This document shows positions 6,874 to 15,280 of a DNA stretch of 36,529 nt, in pieces. The stretch is taken from NCBI GenBank assembly GCA_944326155.1, contig CALVCV010000013.1, positions 1 to 36,529 on the forward strand, in the 5' to 3' direction. The notes under the pieces are model-generated. The model was not told the origin of the DNA. It ran no database searches and was given only the letters and a program-made list of their open reading frames with translations. Numbering within the stretch: the stretch's first letter is position 1; each line of letters begins with the position of its first letter. The position numbers were made by a program, and so were the translations under genes. This stretch comes from an uncultured Bacilli bacterium (GTDB lineage: Bacteria > Bacillota_I > Bacilli_A > ML615J-28 > CAG-313).

Positions 6874-8331
6874 ATGAAAAAGCCATTTTATATCTTTTTG
6901 ATATTATGCTTTGCATTATTTATTTCAAGTTGTGAAAAAACGAATAAACTAATTAGTGAATTAACAATTATTTCTGTTAATGATTTCCATGGTGCATTAG
7001 ATGAAACAGATGGAAAATATGGAATGGCAAAACTTGCTAGTGCAATTGCAAATGAAACTAAAAAATCTGAAGCATCTGTTTTAATATCAGCAGGTGATAT
7101 GTTTCAAGGAACAGCTTTATCTAATTATGATTATGGTAGAACCGTTACTACTATTATGAATGAAATGCAATTTGATGCTATGGTTTTAGGTAATCATGAA
7201 TTTGATTGGGGATTAGATACCATATTAGAATATGTGGATGGACAACAAGATAATGGTGAAGCGAATTTTCCTTTCTTAGGCTGTAATATTATTGAAAAAG
7301 ATACAAAAATGCGTCCTGATGGTGTTGATGCTTATCAAATTATTAATCGTGGTGGTCTAAAAATTGGTATTGTTGGCTATATGGGTGAAGGTAACGAAAA
7401 TAGTATTGCCGAAGCGATGGTAGCAGATTATGAATTTGTCAATCCTATTTCTGATATCAAAAAGACAATTTCTGAATTAAGAACTAAAGAAGGTGTTGAT
7501 GTTGTTATTGTAGCTGGACATGAAGGCAATGAATCCAATCAAATCTTAGCTTCACTTGAGGGAAATGAACGTGTTGATGCGATTATCAATGCTCACACTC
7601 ATTCTACTTATAGTGGAACAATTACAAGAAGTGATGGGGTAAAAATTCCATATGTTCAAGCAGGTTCAGCAGGTGAAAAATTTGGTTTAATTAAATTAAC
7701 CATTGACCAAACAACTAAACAGGTAACTGCTGGAACTGCAGAAGTTCGTTATAATCTTGCAAATTCGGAAGATTCAACAGTTAAAACAATTATTTCTCAG
7801 TTAAAAGAGGAGACGCTACCTGTTTTTGGTAGAGTTATTGGTGTTGCGCAGGAAACAGTTGATCGATATGGTGGTGCAGATTGGGCAGCTACAGCGCTAA
7901 TGCGTTATGCAAATACAGATGTTGCCGTTATCAACATTGGTGGTATCAGATCACAAGCTTTCCCGATTCAAATGAATTCTAGTATTACTGTTTCAACAAT
8001 TTATGAAATCATGCCATTTGATAATGTTTTAAAGACGGTTGATTTAAAAGGTTCAGATGTTAGAACTTTGGTTAGTAAAAGTGATTTTGTTATGAGCGCC
8101 AATGTTTATATCAATCGGACAACGGGCCAAATTTATATCAATAATGAGCTTTTAGATAATGATAAAGTTTATTCAGTTGCAACGATAGACTATATTTTTG
8201 ATAAACCAACTAATCCATTTTTAGGTGGTACAAATATTTCTAATACAGGTATTTTATTTAGAGATATCTTAATTCAAACCGTTGAAAAGGACAAAACAAT
8301 AATTATTCCAGTTAGAGGTAAAAATGAATAA
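6874..8331 (+). CDS. 5'-nucleotidase/cyclic phosphodiesterase family lipoprotein
   Basis: A 485-residue surface lipoprotein of the UshA/YfkN/CD73 metallophosphoesterase family, which removes phosphate from extracellular nucleotides for salvage. A signal peptide ends in the lipobox FISSC with Cys 20 as the lipid anchor. The N-terminal phosphoesterase domain shows the dimetal motifs in order: NDFHG (Asp 37, His 39), GDMFQGT (Asp 75), GNHEFDWG (Asn 107, His 108), AGHEGN and NAHTHS. The C-terminal half (about 310-475) matches the 5'-nucleotidase substrate domain, with NIGGIRS and a YEIMPFDN motif close to the family consensus. ATG 6874 follows AAGGAGAA. It overlaps the following degV gene by 8 bases, so the two are cotranscribed. 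Substrate preference cannot be read from the sequence. Confidence 0.88.
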   Translation: MKKPFYIFLILCFALFISSCEKTNKLISELTIISVNDFHGALDETDGKYGMAKLASAIANETKKSEASVLISAGDMFQGTALSNYDYGRTVTTIMNEMQFDAMVLGNHEFDWGLDTILEYVDGQQDNGEANFPFLGCNIIEKDTKMRPDGVDAYQIINRGGLKIGIVGYMGEGNENSIAEAMVADYEFVNPISDIKKTISELRTKEGVDVVIVAGHEGNESNQILASLEGNERVDAIINAHTHSTYSGTITRSDGVKIPYVQAGSAGEKFGLIKLTIDQTTKQVTAGTAEVRYNLANSEDSTVKTIISQLKEETLPVFGRVIGVAQETVDRYGGADWAATALMRYANTDVAVINIGGIRSQAFPIQMNSSITVSTIYEIMPFDNVLKTVDLKGSDVRTLVSKSDFVMSANVYINRTTGQIYINNELLDNDKVYSVATIDYIFDKPTNPFLGGTNISNTGILFRDILIQTVEKDKTIIIPVRGKNE

Positions 8332-9211
8332 TAAAGTAGTTATATTAAGCGATAGTACATGTGACTTAGGTGAAGAATTATTAAATAAATATGACATTCA
8401 CGTACTTCCTTTACATGTAAATTTTGATGATGAATCTTATTTAGATGGAAAAGAAATTCAATTGGAGCAATTGTATCAAAAAGTTGAAACCAAACAAAAA
8501 TTACCTACAACCTCTGCTGCATCTTATGGGGAAATGCGTGACTTTTTTGAAAAATATTTAAATGAAGGCTATGATATTGTTTATACAGGAATTAGTTCAC
8601 AAATGTCAGTTACTTATAATGTTGCATGCACAGTTCGTGAAGATTTAGATGAAAAGCGTATTTTTTTAGTTGATAGTGGTAATTTATCAACTGGTATAGG
8701 ATTGATTCTACTTAAAGCTGCCAAATTTCGTGATCAAGGATTATCAGCAGCTGAGATTGCAAAAAAATTAAATGATATTGTTCCACGAGTTAAATCGCAA
8801 TTTGTAATTGATACGTTAGAGTATTTATATAAAGGTGGTAGATGTAGTGGTGTTGCATATGTTTTTTCTAAAGTGTTAAAAGTTAAACCTTTGATTGTAG
8901 TAAGAGAAAAAACATTACAAGTAGGCGCAAAATTTGTTGGTAGTATTGCAAAAGCGCAAAAGGGAATGACAAATATCTTTTTAAAAGACTTTCCCAATAT
9001 TGATAAGGAATTTGTATTTATTACACATACTTTTTCGTATGATGGCGCAAAATACATTAAATCTTTGATTTCGGATGTTAGTAATCAAATTGAGAACCTG
9101 TATGAGACAGTTGCTGGATGTGTAATTGGTTCACATTGTGGAAAAAATACCATTGGTATTTTATACATAATGAAAGATGAAATTGTAAAAAAACAAGAAA
9201 ATATAGCTTAA
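8324..9211 (+). CDS. degV: DegV family fatty-acid-binding protein (FakB type)
   Basis: The 295 residues match the usual DegV length. It opens KVVILSDSTCDLGEELL (the S-DST fatty-acid-binding signature), followed by LPLHVNFDDESYLDG, TTSAASYGE, GISSQMSVTYN and DTLEYLYKGGR. The C-terminal half holds KPLIVVREK and GSHCGKNTIGI. In Firmicutes, FakB proteins bind a fatty acid and present it to the kinase FakA, which phosphorylates it for phospholipid synthesis. No fakA is in this window, so the substrate and partner are inferred from the family. The start overlaps the nucleotidase stop by 8 bases and uses AGAGG inside that gene. The protein is cytosolic, with no signal peptide. Confidence 0.9.
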   Translation: MNNKVVILSDSTCDLGEELLNKYDIHVLPLHVNFDDESYLDGKEIQLEQLYQKVETKQKLPTTSAASYGEMRDFFEKYLNEGYDIVYTGISSQMSVTYNVACTVREDLDEKRIFLVDSGNLSTGIGLILLKAAKFRDQGLSAAEIAKKLNDIVPRVKSQFVIDTLEYLYKGGRCSGVAYVFSKVLKVKPLIVVREKTLQVGAKFVGSIAKAQKGMTNIFLKDFPNIDKEFVFITHTFSYDGAKYIKSLISDVSNQIENLYETVAGCVIGSHCGKNTIGILYIMKDEIVKKQENIA

Positions 9212-9218
9212 AAATAAA

Positions 9219-9250
9219 TATACCATTAGATAAAATTATCTAATGGTATT
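9219..9250 (+). terminator. Long hairpin between degV and the U32 gene
   Basis: AATACCATTAGAT and its exact complement ATCTAATGGTATT form a perfect stem. The bases after it (ATTTTA) are only modestly T-rich, so termination may be partial. The AGGAGG of the next gene begins 6 bases later. Confidence 0.55.
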
Positions 9251-9265
9251 ATTTTAGGAGGATTC

Positions 9266-11470
9266 ATGGAACGTGTTGAATTACTAGCCCCCGCAAAAGA
9301 TTTAGAAACTGTTAAATTAGCAATTGAGGCAGGTGCTGATGCGGTATACTTGGGGGGAAAACAGTTTAGTGCTCGTTTTTTTGCGACAAATTTGACTGAA
9401 GAAGATTTAAAAGAAGCGGTAATTTTCGCTCATCAAAGAGGAAAGAAAATTTATGTAACAGTCAATACAATTATTTATCAATCGGAATGGGATGCACTAT
9501 CTAGTTATTTAGATTATCTGCTTGATATAAAAGTAGATGCTGTTATTGTACAGGATTTAGGTGTTTTATATTATCTTAGAACTAATTATCCCACTCTTAC
9601 AGTTCATGTTTCTACACAAGTCAATATTTATAATCAAAGAGGTCTTGACATACTGGCAATGCTTGGAGTAAAACGCGTTGTTTTAGCAAGAGAAACATCA
9701 ATTGATGAAATTAAAAATATGAATCATTCTGTTATCGAACTTGAAACATTTGTGCATGGGGCCCTTTGTTTTTGCGCATCAGGCAATTGCTTGATGAGTT
9801 ATAGCATCGGAAATCGTAGTGGTAATCGTGGAAGATGCGCTCAACCTTGTAGAAAAACGTATACGCTAACTGAAAATCACAAACCACTTGCAAGAGAACA
9901 AGCTTTGATGTCAATGAAAGATCTTTGTACAATTGAAGAGCTTGACAAATTAATAGAAGCGGGTATTACTTCATTTAAAATTGAAGGTCGTATGAAAAGC
10001 CCTCAGTATGTTTTTACAATTGTACAAGCTTATCGTAAAGCAATAGATGACTACTATACTAGAAAACTCATCCATATTACATCAGATGATTTAAATAAGA
10101 TGAAGGTTGTTTATAATAGAGAATTCACTAAAGGTTTTATTTTAAATGAAAAAAATGCTTTATTGACGAATGTTCATCATGTAAATCATCAAGGAATTAA
10201 AATTGGTAACATCATAAGATGGAATCCTAAGTCAATTGAAATTCAATTATTTAAAAGTTTAGCACAACATGACGCCATTAGAATTGAAAATGAAGATGAT
10301 ATTGGTTTTGAAATACAAAAAATGTTTGTCAACGGGAAAGAAAAAACACTTGCTACAGCAGGTGAAATTGTAAAAATACCGATAACAATAAACCGATGTC
10401 TAGGAAAAGACGTTTTAAAGACCAAATCAGCAGAAATTACTACTGAAATTAAAAATTTTATGTTAAAAGAACATGTGAAAATTCCTTTGAAAGGAGCTTT
10501 TTATTTAAAATGGGGAGATTTGGCTAAACTAGAAATCACTGATGGTAAACATACAGTTTGTGTTTTTACAACTGAAAAATTAACGAATCTAGCTAATAAT
10601 CCACAAACTGATGAATTTTATTTTAATGTCTTTAATAAATTAGGTAATACACCTTTTTATTTTACTGATATCAAGTTTGTAAACGATTATAAAACTTTTA
10701 TTAGCATTAAAGATTTAAATCAGTTACGAAGAGATGCAGTTATGCAATTATTAGAAAAACGAAGTAAAATATCTTTGAATCATGATGCACCACTTCTTAT
10801 TAAAGAAATTACATATTCTAAGTTACCTACTACTTTTGAAGCAATTGTGCATACAAAAGAACAATATGAAATATGTAAAAAAAATGGAATAGAGACAATT
10901 TATACCGATTATCCTTCTCCATTGATGGTTGCCTCAAGATTATCAAAAAAAAGTATACCAAATGCTATGATTCACAATCTTGGTCAGTTTACAAAGAATA
11001 ATGTAGTATCTCCTTATTTTAATGTAGTCAATCAAAAGGCAATTCAATTTTTAAAGAATATGGGTGCGAAAAAGATTTATCTTTCTTATGAAGTAGAATT
11101 ATCAATGCTCAAAGATCTTAATTTAGCGAAATTTGCAACTAATATTGGTATACCTATTTATGGAAAGATGGATGTAATGACTTTTAAACATTGTATTATT
11201 GCAAAGGCTAAGGGATATGAAAATAAAAATTGTCATACTTGTATTAATAATCATTATGAGTTAGAAGATGCATATAACAATAAATTTGCGATATTTACAA
11301 ATCCAATGGAGGGTTGTACTTCAAGATTAATTGATTCCAAAATACGAAATTTAACAAGCCATATTGATGATTTAGAAAAAAGAGGAATTCATCTTTTTCT
11401 ATTTACTTTTACAACTGAAACGGTTGAAGAAATAGAGGCCATTTTAAATCAAAATATCAAAATAAAATAA
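9266..11470 (+). CDS. U32 family peptidase-like protein (RlhA/TrhP type), 734 residues
   Basis: The N-terminal half is a typical U32 protein: VELLAPAKDLETVKLAIEAG, ADAVYLGGKQFSAR, VHVSTQVNIYN and the family signature ETFVHGALCFCASGNCLMS (about 160-178). GRCAQPCRK (Cys 191, 195) follows. The clustered Cys 168, 175, 191 and 195 are candidates for an Fe-S site. Despite the name, E. coli members RlhA and TrhP hydroxylate 23S rRNA or tRNA rather than cut proteins. The length and the extra C-terminal region (about 380-734) fit the long RlhA-type form with a DUF3656-like insertion better than the short TrhP type. A further Cys set (CHTC, GCTS) lies near the end. The start has AGGAGG at 9256-9261. 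The gene may be partly read through from degV. The exact RNA target is unknown. Confidence 0.8.
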   Translation: MERVELLAPAKDLETVKLAIEAGADAVYLGGKQFSARFFATNLTEEDLKEAVIFAHQRGKKIYVTVNTIIYQSEWDALSSYLDYLLDIKVDAVIVQDLGVLYYLRTNYPTLTVHVSTQVNIYNQRGLDILAMLGVKRVVLARETSIDEIKNMNHSVIELETFVHGALCFCASGNCLMSYSIGNRSGNRGRCAQPCRKTYTLTENHKPLAREQALMSMKDLCTIEELDKLIEAGITSFKIEGRMKSPQYVFTIVQAYRKAIDDYYTRKLIHITSDDLNKMKVVYNREFTKGFILNEKNALLTNVHHVNHQGIKIGNIIRWNPKSIEIQLFKSLAQHDAIRIENEDDIGFEIQKMFVNGKEKTLATAGEIVKIPITINRCLGKDVLKTKSAEITTEIKNFMLKEHVKIPLKGAFYLKWGDLAKLEITDGKHTVCVFTTEKLTNLANNPQTDEFYFNVFNKLGNTPFYFTDIKFVNDYKTFISIKDLNQLRRDAVMQLLEKRSKISLNHDAPLLIKEITYSKLPTTFEAIVHTKEQYEICKKNGIETIYTDYPSPLMVASRLSKKSIPNAMIHNLGQFTKNNVVSPYFNVVNQKAIQFLKNMGAKKIYLSYEVELSMLKDLNLAKFATNIGIPIYGKMDVMTFKHCIIAKAKGYENKNCHTCINNHYELEDAYNNKFAIFTNPMEGCTSRLIDSKIRNLTSHIDDLEKRGIHLFLFTFTTETVEEIEAILNQNIKIK

Positions 11471-11507
11471 AAAAACTATTATTATGAAAACATAATAATA
11501 GTTTTTT
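11471..11507. terminator. Bidirectional terminator between convergent genes
   Basis: AAAAAACTATTATTATG and CATAATAATAGTTTTTTT flank an AAAA loop. Both strands show a stem plus T-run, serving the U32 gene (+) and the MFS gene (-). Confidence 0.9.
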
Positions 11508-11510
11508 TAT

Positions 11511-12944
11511 TTAGTCGACATCAAGTGCGTCAAAACCTTTTTTTGTTGATACTTTGGTGTGTTTTTTTTCTTTAAAAAATAACATAACTCCAAAAGCAAG
11601 TAACATAATAATAGCAGAATAAATATATAGAAGTTTCAAACTTGCATCACTCTTATACATAATTAAACCAACAAGAACAGGAGTAATAGTTTGAGCTACC
11701 ATCGAAATCGTGTAGTAATAACCAGTATATTTACCAATATTATTTTGCGATGACATTTCCACCACCATTGGATAAGAATTAATGTTAATTAGAGCCCATC
11801 CAAATCCACAAATAGCAATACAAATATAAACTGGTATAATGCTAAAAGGCAGTTTATTATCATTTGCTTCAATCAATTTTAGAAAATCATCACTGAAAAC
11901 TTTATTGAAGTAAAAATAAAGCAAAATGACACAAAAACCTACAATAAGAGAAAAAATGCCAAGTAACACAGTATTTTTACGACCAATTTTTGAGGCAAGG
12001 CCGGCAGCAGTAATAAAAGTTATAATGGAAGAAATTGTTAAAATTATAACGATTGTTGAGGCTATTCCTTCGTCGCCAAGAATTTTTTTACAAAAAAGAC
12101 TATTAAAAGTTTCAATTGCATTAAATGACATAAACCATAAAAGTACCGCGATTAATATAATAATAATATTTTTTTTGTCACCTTTACTAAGGGGTTTTCC
12201 ATCAGATATTTCACCGAGGGTTTCACTTAACTTTTCACCATATTCAATATCTGCTTTATTTTCAGCAATTAGTTTATTTTCGTTCACTTTTAAAATTAAA
12301 ATGATCATTGCAAGTAACATAAAAAAACTAGCGATACAAAAGGCAATAATTGCATTTGCTTTATTGGTTGGTTCCCAATCGACAACACTTGAATCTTTGG
12401 CAATCTTTAAGAAAAGAGCAAGGCCACCTGCTAAAATTGCACCTATGTAACCGACAAAATTAATAATTCCGTTACCTTTTGAACGAAGTGGTTTAGGGGT
12501 AACATCAGGCAAAAGGGCAACAGCTGGGTTACGATACATATTCATAATAATTAAGATGAGTCCCATCATGACAATAACGCCAAGTAAGGATTCAATATAA
12601 AACATAATTGCAATCAGTGGAAAAAAGATAGCTGATAGAGCCATACCTGTAATGACATAAGGCATTCTTTTACCAAATTTTGATTTTGTTTTATCGGATA
12701 AAGCCCCAAAAAGTGGTAGCATAAAAATCGCAATTGCGTTATCGGCAGCCATTATAATACCAATAATAAATTCATTACTTTCACCATATTTTTTTCGAAT
12801 TAAGTAGTCCAAGAATAAAGGACAATAGTTATTGTACATTTGCCATAACATTAAAATTGAAAAAAAAGCGCATCCAATATAGAGGGTATTCTTAATATTT
12901 AGTTTTAAAGTTCTTTCAGTTTTAACTGGTATATTTGTTTGCAT
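11511..12944 (-). CDS. MFS transporter of the SLC45/GPH sugar-transporter type
   Basis: The 477-residue protein has about 12 hydrophobic helices. The loop after helix 2 reads GALSDKTKSKFGKRMPYV, the MFS signature in its SLC45/GPH form. RNPAVALLPDVTPKPLRSKG after helix 4 is also typical of that group. A charged central loop (about 225-255) separates the halves. Relatives move sugars with H+ or Na+; the substrate here is unknown. The start chosen is ATG 12944, preceded by GGAG (9 bases). An in-frame TTG at 12983 touches the -10 box of the promoter and must lie upstream of the transcript. It shares the bidirectional terminator with the U32 gene. The MATE gene lies 100 bases upstream on the same strand, but this gene has its own promoter. 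Confidence 0.85.
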   Translation of the reverse strand: MQTNIPVKTERTLKLNIKNTLYIGCAFFSILMLWQMYNNYCPLFLDYLIRKKYGESNEFIIGIIMAADNAIAIFMLPLFGALSDKTKSKFGKRMPYVITGMALSAIFFPLIAIMFYIESLLGVIVMMGLILIIMNMYRNPAVALLPDVTPKPLRSKGNGIINFVGYIGAILAGGLALFLKIAKDSSVVDWEPTNKANAIIAFCIASFFMLLAMIILILKVNENKLIAENKADIEYGEKLSETLGEISDGKPLSKGDKKNIIIILIAVLLWFMSFNAIETFNSLFCKKILGDEGIASTIVIILTISSIITFITAAGLASKIGRKNTVLLGIFSLIVGFCVILLYFYFNKVFSDDFLKLIEANDNKLPFSIIPVYICIAICGFGWALININSYPMVVEMSSQNNIGKYTGYYYTISMVAQTITPVLVGLIMYKSDASLKLLYIYSAIIMLLAFGVMLFFKEKKHTKVSTKKGFDALDVD

Positions 12945-12982
12945 ATTCAATACTCCAATCTTATATTTATCTAAACAATACA

Positions 12983-13011
12983 ATTATAACAAAAAAGCAA
13001 AGTTTTTGCAA
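12983..13011 (-). promoter_or_regulatory. Promoter of the MFS transporter gene
   Basis: On the minus strand, TTGCAA (13011-13006), a 17-base spacer and TATAAT (12988-12983). The spacer also contains a small GCAAA-AAC-TTTGC hairpin followed by T6, which could act as the upstream MATE gene's weak terminator. Confidence 0.75.
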
Positions 13012-13044
13012 AAAAAATTTAATAAATTTGATTTTTTTTATTAT

Positions 13045-14424
13045 TTATTTAATATTATTGAAAAGTTTCTTAAGAGTTTGAATCGTAATAAAAATAAAAA
13101 TTAGGCAACATAGTGTTTCTGATATGGGATATGCCCACCATACGGAATCATCAGTTTGTGTAATAATTTTTAGAACTAAAGCAATGGGAATTAAAATAAT
13201 TGCTTGTCGTAAAATGCTCATTAAGGTTGATTTATAACCATGACCTACAGCTTGATACATTGAGGAAAAAATAATCGAAATCGCTGCTGGAACAAAACAA
13301 AGTGAAATAATGCGAAAAGCGTGAATTGCTGGAGTTGAAAGTATGCCTAATTTAAAAGAAGATGTAATAAATTGTGAACCAAATTGAATAACTATAAAAC
13401 CTACACTCATAATAATAAGCGATGTGAATAGTGTCAATTTAAAAGTTCTATTGAAGCGATCTTTTTCTCTAGCTCCATAATTATATCCCATGATAGGCAT
13501 AGCCCCTTGAGTTAGACCAAATACTGGCATAAAAATAAAAGATTGAACTTTAAAATATGTACCAAGAATTGTCACACCATTAGAAGATAAAATCTTATTT
13601 AGGATGATGGTGGTTAAAGCATTAATAGAATTCATAATGGTTACGGCTAGACCGACGCTAAAGATTTCTTTAATAATAATACTTTCAATTTTATAATTTT
13701 TAAAATTAAAGGAAACATCATGTTTTTTAAATAAAATAATTGATGTAACAAAAAGTCCAGAAATACATTGTGCAATAACGGTTGCAATTGCAGCACCACG
13801 TACACCAAGACCAAGACCGAAAGGCAGTCCAAGTCCTTCATGAGCATTAAAAATAAAAATAGGATCAAGGATAATATTTGTAATAGCTCCAATCAATTGT
13901 GAAATCATTGGTACAATCATATTACCAGTACCTTGAAGAATTTTACTGATTACTACTTCAAAATAAGAACCAATACTAAAAGCCATAACAATTTGCAAAT
14001 ATTGAATAGATAAATTTTCAATTTGAATGCTATCGTTATAAATCATCATAAAAAGCTTTGGTACAAAAAAACTACAAATTAGAGTTATAACGTAACCAAT
14101 TAGAGTAATTAAAAGGCCTGTTTTGGCTGCAAAGTCTGCTTTTTGTTGATTTTTTGCTCCTAGACATCTCGAAATTACGGAGCTTGTACCTATTCCAATA
14201 CCAAGTGAGATAGCAAGAACAATCATTTGAATAGGAAAAGCGTAGTTTAAAGCAGTTAATTCATTATTGGTTTCGCTAATTCTTGAAACATATAGACTAT
14301 CAACAACATTATAAAGTGCTTGGATTAGCATGGAAAAAATAGCTGGCAAGCTCATTGAAAATAGTAATTTACCAATAAATGGTGAATCCATTTTTTGTTT
14401 TTGTATTATCTTTTCAGTATTCAT
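13045..14424 (-). CDS. MATE family multidrug/Na+ (or H+) antiporter
   Basis: The 459 residues form 12 predicted membrane helices in two related halves. Diagnostic MATE motifs are present: SLPAIFSMLIQALYNVVDSL at the N-terminus, GIGIGTSSVISRCLGA after helix 2, LQGTGNMIVPM, and in the second half PVFGLTQGAMPIMGYNYGA. The family exports cationic drugs or metabolites using ion gradients; the MepA/DinF-like branch fits best. ATG 14424 is preceded by GAGG (10 bases). It is transcribed divergently from the response regulator, from a separate promoter. The substrate is not predictable. Confidence 0.9.
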   Translation of the reverse strand: MNTEKIIQKQKMDSPFIGKLLFSMSLPAIFSMLIQALYNVVDSLYVSRISETNNELTALNYAFPIQMIVLAISLGIGIGTSSVISRCLGAKNQQKADFAAKTGLLITLIGYVITLICSFFVPKLFMMIYNDSIQIENLSIQYLQIVMAFSIGSYFEVVISKILQGTGNMIVPMISQLIGAITNIILDPIFIFNAHEGLGLPFGLGLGVRGAAIATVIAQCISGLFVTSIILFKKHDVSFNFKNYKIESIIIKEIFSVGLAVTIMNSINALTTIILNKILSSNGVTILGTYFKVQSFIFMPVFGLTQGAMPIMGYNYGAREKDRFNRTFKLTLFTSLIIMSVGFIVIQFGSQFITSSFKLGILSTPAIHAFRIISLCFVPAAISIIFSSMYQAVGHGYKSTLMSILRQAIILIPIALVLKIITQTDDSVWWAYPISETLCCLIFIFITIQTLKKLFNNIK

Positions 14425-14449
14425 TTTTATAAACCTCGCAAACCCTCAT

Positions 14450-14478
14450 ATTATACAGAAAAAAAAGCAATTAGTCAA
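14450..14478 (-). promoter_or_regulatory. Promoter of the MATE gene with flanking inverted repeat
   Basis: Minus strand: TTGACT (14478-14473), a 17-base spacer and TATAAT (14455-14450). The -35 box is enclosed by the inverted repeat AGCAATT (14466-14472) / AATTGCT (14482-14488), a possible operator. Confidence 0.75.
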
Positions 14479-14553
14479 AAAAATTGCTATCTTCAAATTT
14501 ATAAAAAAATTATCTAATTTTCAGTTAAATTTCACGATAAATTGAATGAAATA

Positions 14554-14562
14554 TGTTATAAT
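14554..14562 (+). promoter_or_regulatory. Extended -10 promoter of the response regulator operon
   Basis: TG-T-TATAAT (TG 14554-14555, -10 14557-14562) is an extended -10 element. There is no good -35 box at 16-18 bases. It lies 31 bases before the response regulator ATG. Confidence 0.6.
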
Positions 14563-14593
14563 TATTATAAATTAATATGATTGAGAGGAATTT

Positions 14594-15280
14594 ATGCCTA
14601 AAATTTTAATTGTAGATGATGAATTAAACATTAGAGAATTAGTAAAAAAATATGCCACTTTTGAAAATTATGAATCTGATACAGCTACAAATGGACTTGA
14701 AGCCATTGAAATGTGCAAAATTAATCAATATGATTTAATAATTATGGATATTATGATGCCAGAACTTGATGGTTTTTCAGCCGTAAAAGAAATCAAAAAA
14801 ATAAACGATATTCCGGTTATTATGCTTTCAGCAAGATCAGAAGAATATGACAAATTATATGGCTTTGATTTAGGAATTGATGATTATGTAACAAAACCAT
14901 TTTCACCAAGGGAATTAATGATGAGAGTAAATGCTATAATGAATCGTGTTCATGTCAAAAATAAAAAAACAGAATCGCTAGACGTATGGAATTATCAGAC
15001 ACTTAAAATCGATTTTAGTGCTCATATCGTCTATATAGATGGGGATAGAGTTGAACTTACACCTAAAGAATATGAGTTGCTAGTTTATTTAACTAAAAAT
15101 GCCAATATTGCTATTACGCGGGAACAATTATTAGAAAAGGTATGGGGTTATGATTACTATGGGGATGATCGTACATTAGATACACATATGAAATCGCTAC
15201 GTAAAAAACTAGGCAGTTATGCAGATAATATTATCACAATAAGAAGGGTTGGATATCGATTTGAAACTGAAAACAACTAG
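14594..15280 (+). CDS. OmpR/PhoB family response regulator
   Basis: The 228 residues comprise a receiver domain (1-120) with the acidic pair in VDDE (Asp 8, 9), phospho-acceptor Asp 52 in LIIMDIMMPELDG, the Ser/Thr switch in MLSARS, and the Lys in TKPFSP. A winged-helix DNA-binding domain (about 130-225) shows VELTPKEYELLVYLTKN, REQLLEKVWGYDYYGDDRT and VDTH-type LDTHMKSLRKKLG, ending RRVGYRF. Phosphorylation by the adjacent kinase should turn DNA binding on. The start follows GAGAGGAA. The gene overlaps the kinase start region. Which genes it controls is unknown; the downstream htrA-like gene and the divergent MATE gene are the nearest candidates. Confidence 0.92.
   Translation: MPKILIVDDELNIRELVKKYATFENYESDTATNGLEAIEMCKINQYDLIIMDIMMPELDGFSAVKEIKKINDIPVIMLSARSEEYDKLYGFDLGIDDYVTKPFSPRELMMRVNAIMNRVHVKNKKTESLDVWNYQTLKIDFSAHIVYIDGDRVELTPKEYELLVYLTKNANIAITREQLLEKVWGYDYYGDDRTLDTHMKSLRKKLGSYADNIITIRRVGYRFETENN

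Noticed and set aside
11926-12450. Plus-strand open frame of 174 codons inside the MFS gene
   Set aside because: It is antisense to conserved MFS helices, has no ribosome binding site, and has hydrophobic/basic composition typical of a shadow frame.
12945-12983. TTG start giving the MFS protein 13 more residues
   Set aside because: The TTG touches the -10 box (12983-12988), so it lies upstream of the expected transcript start. ATG 12944 has a GGAG site.
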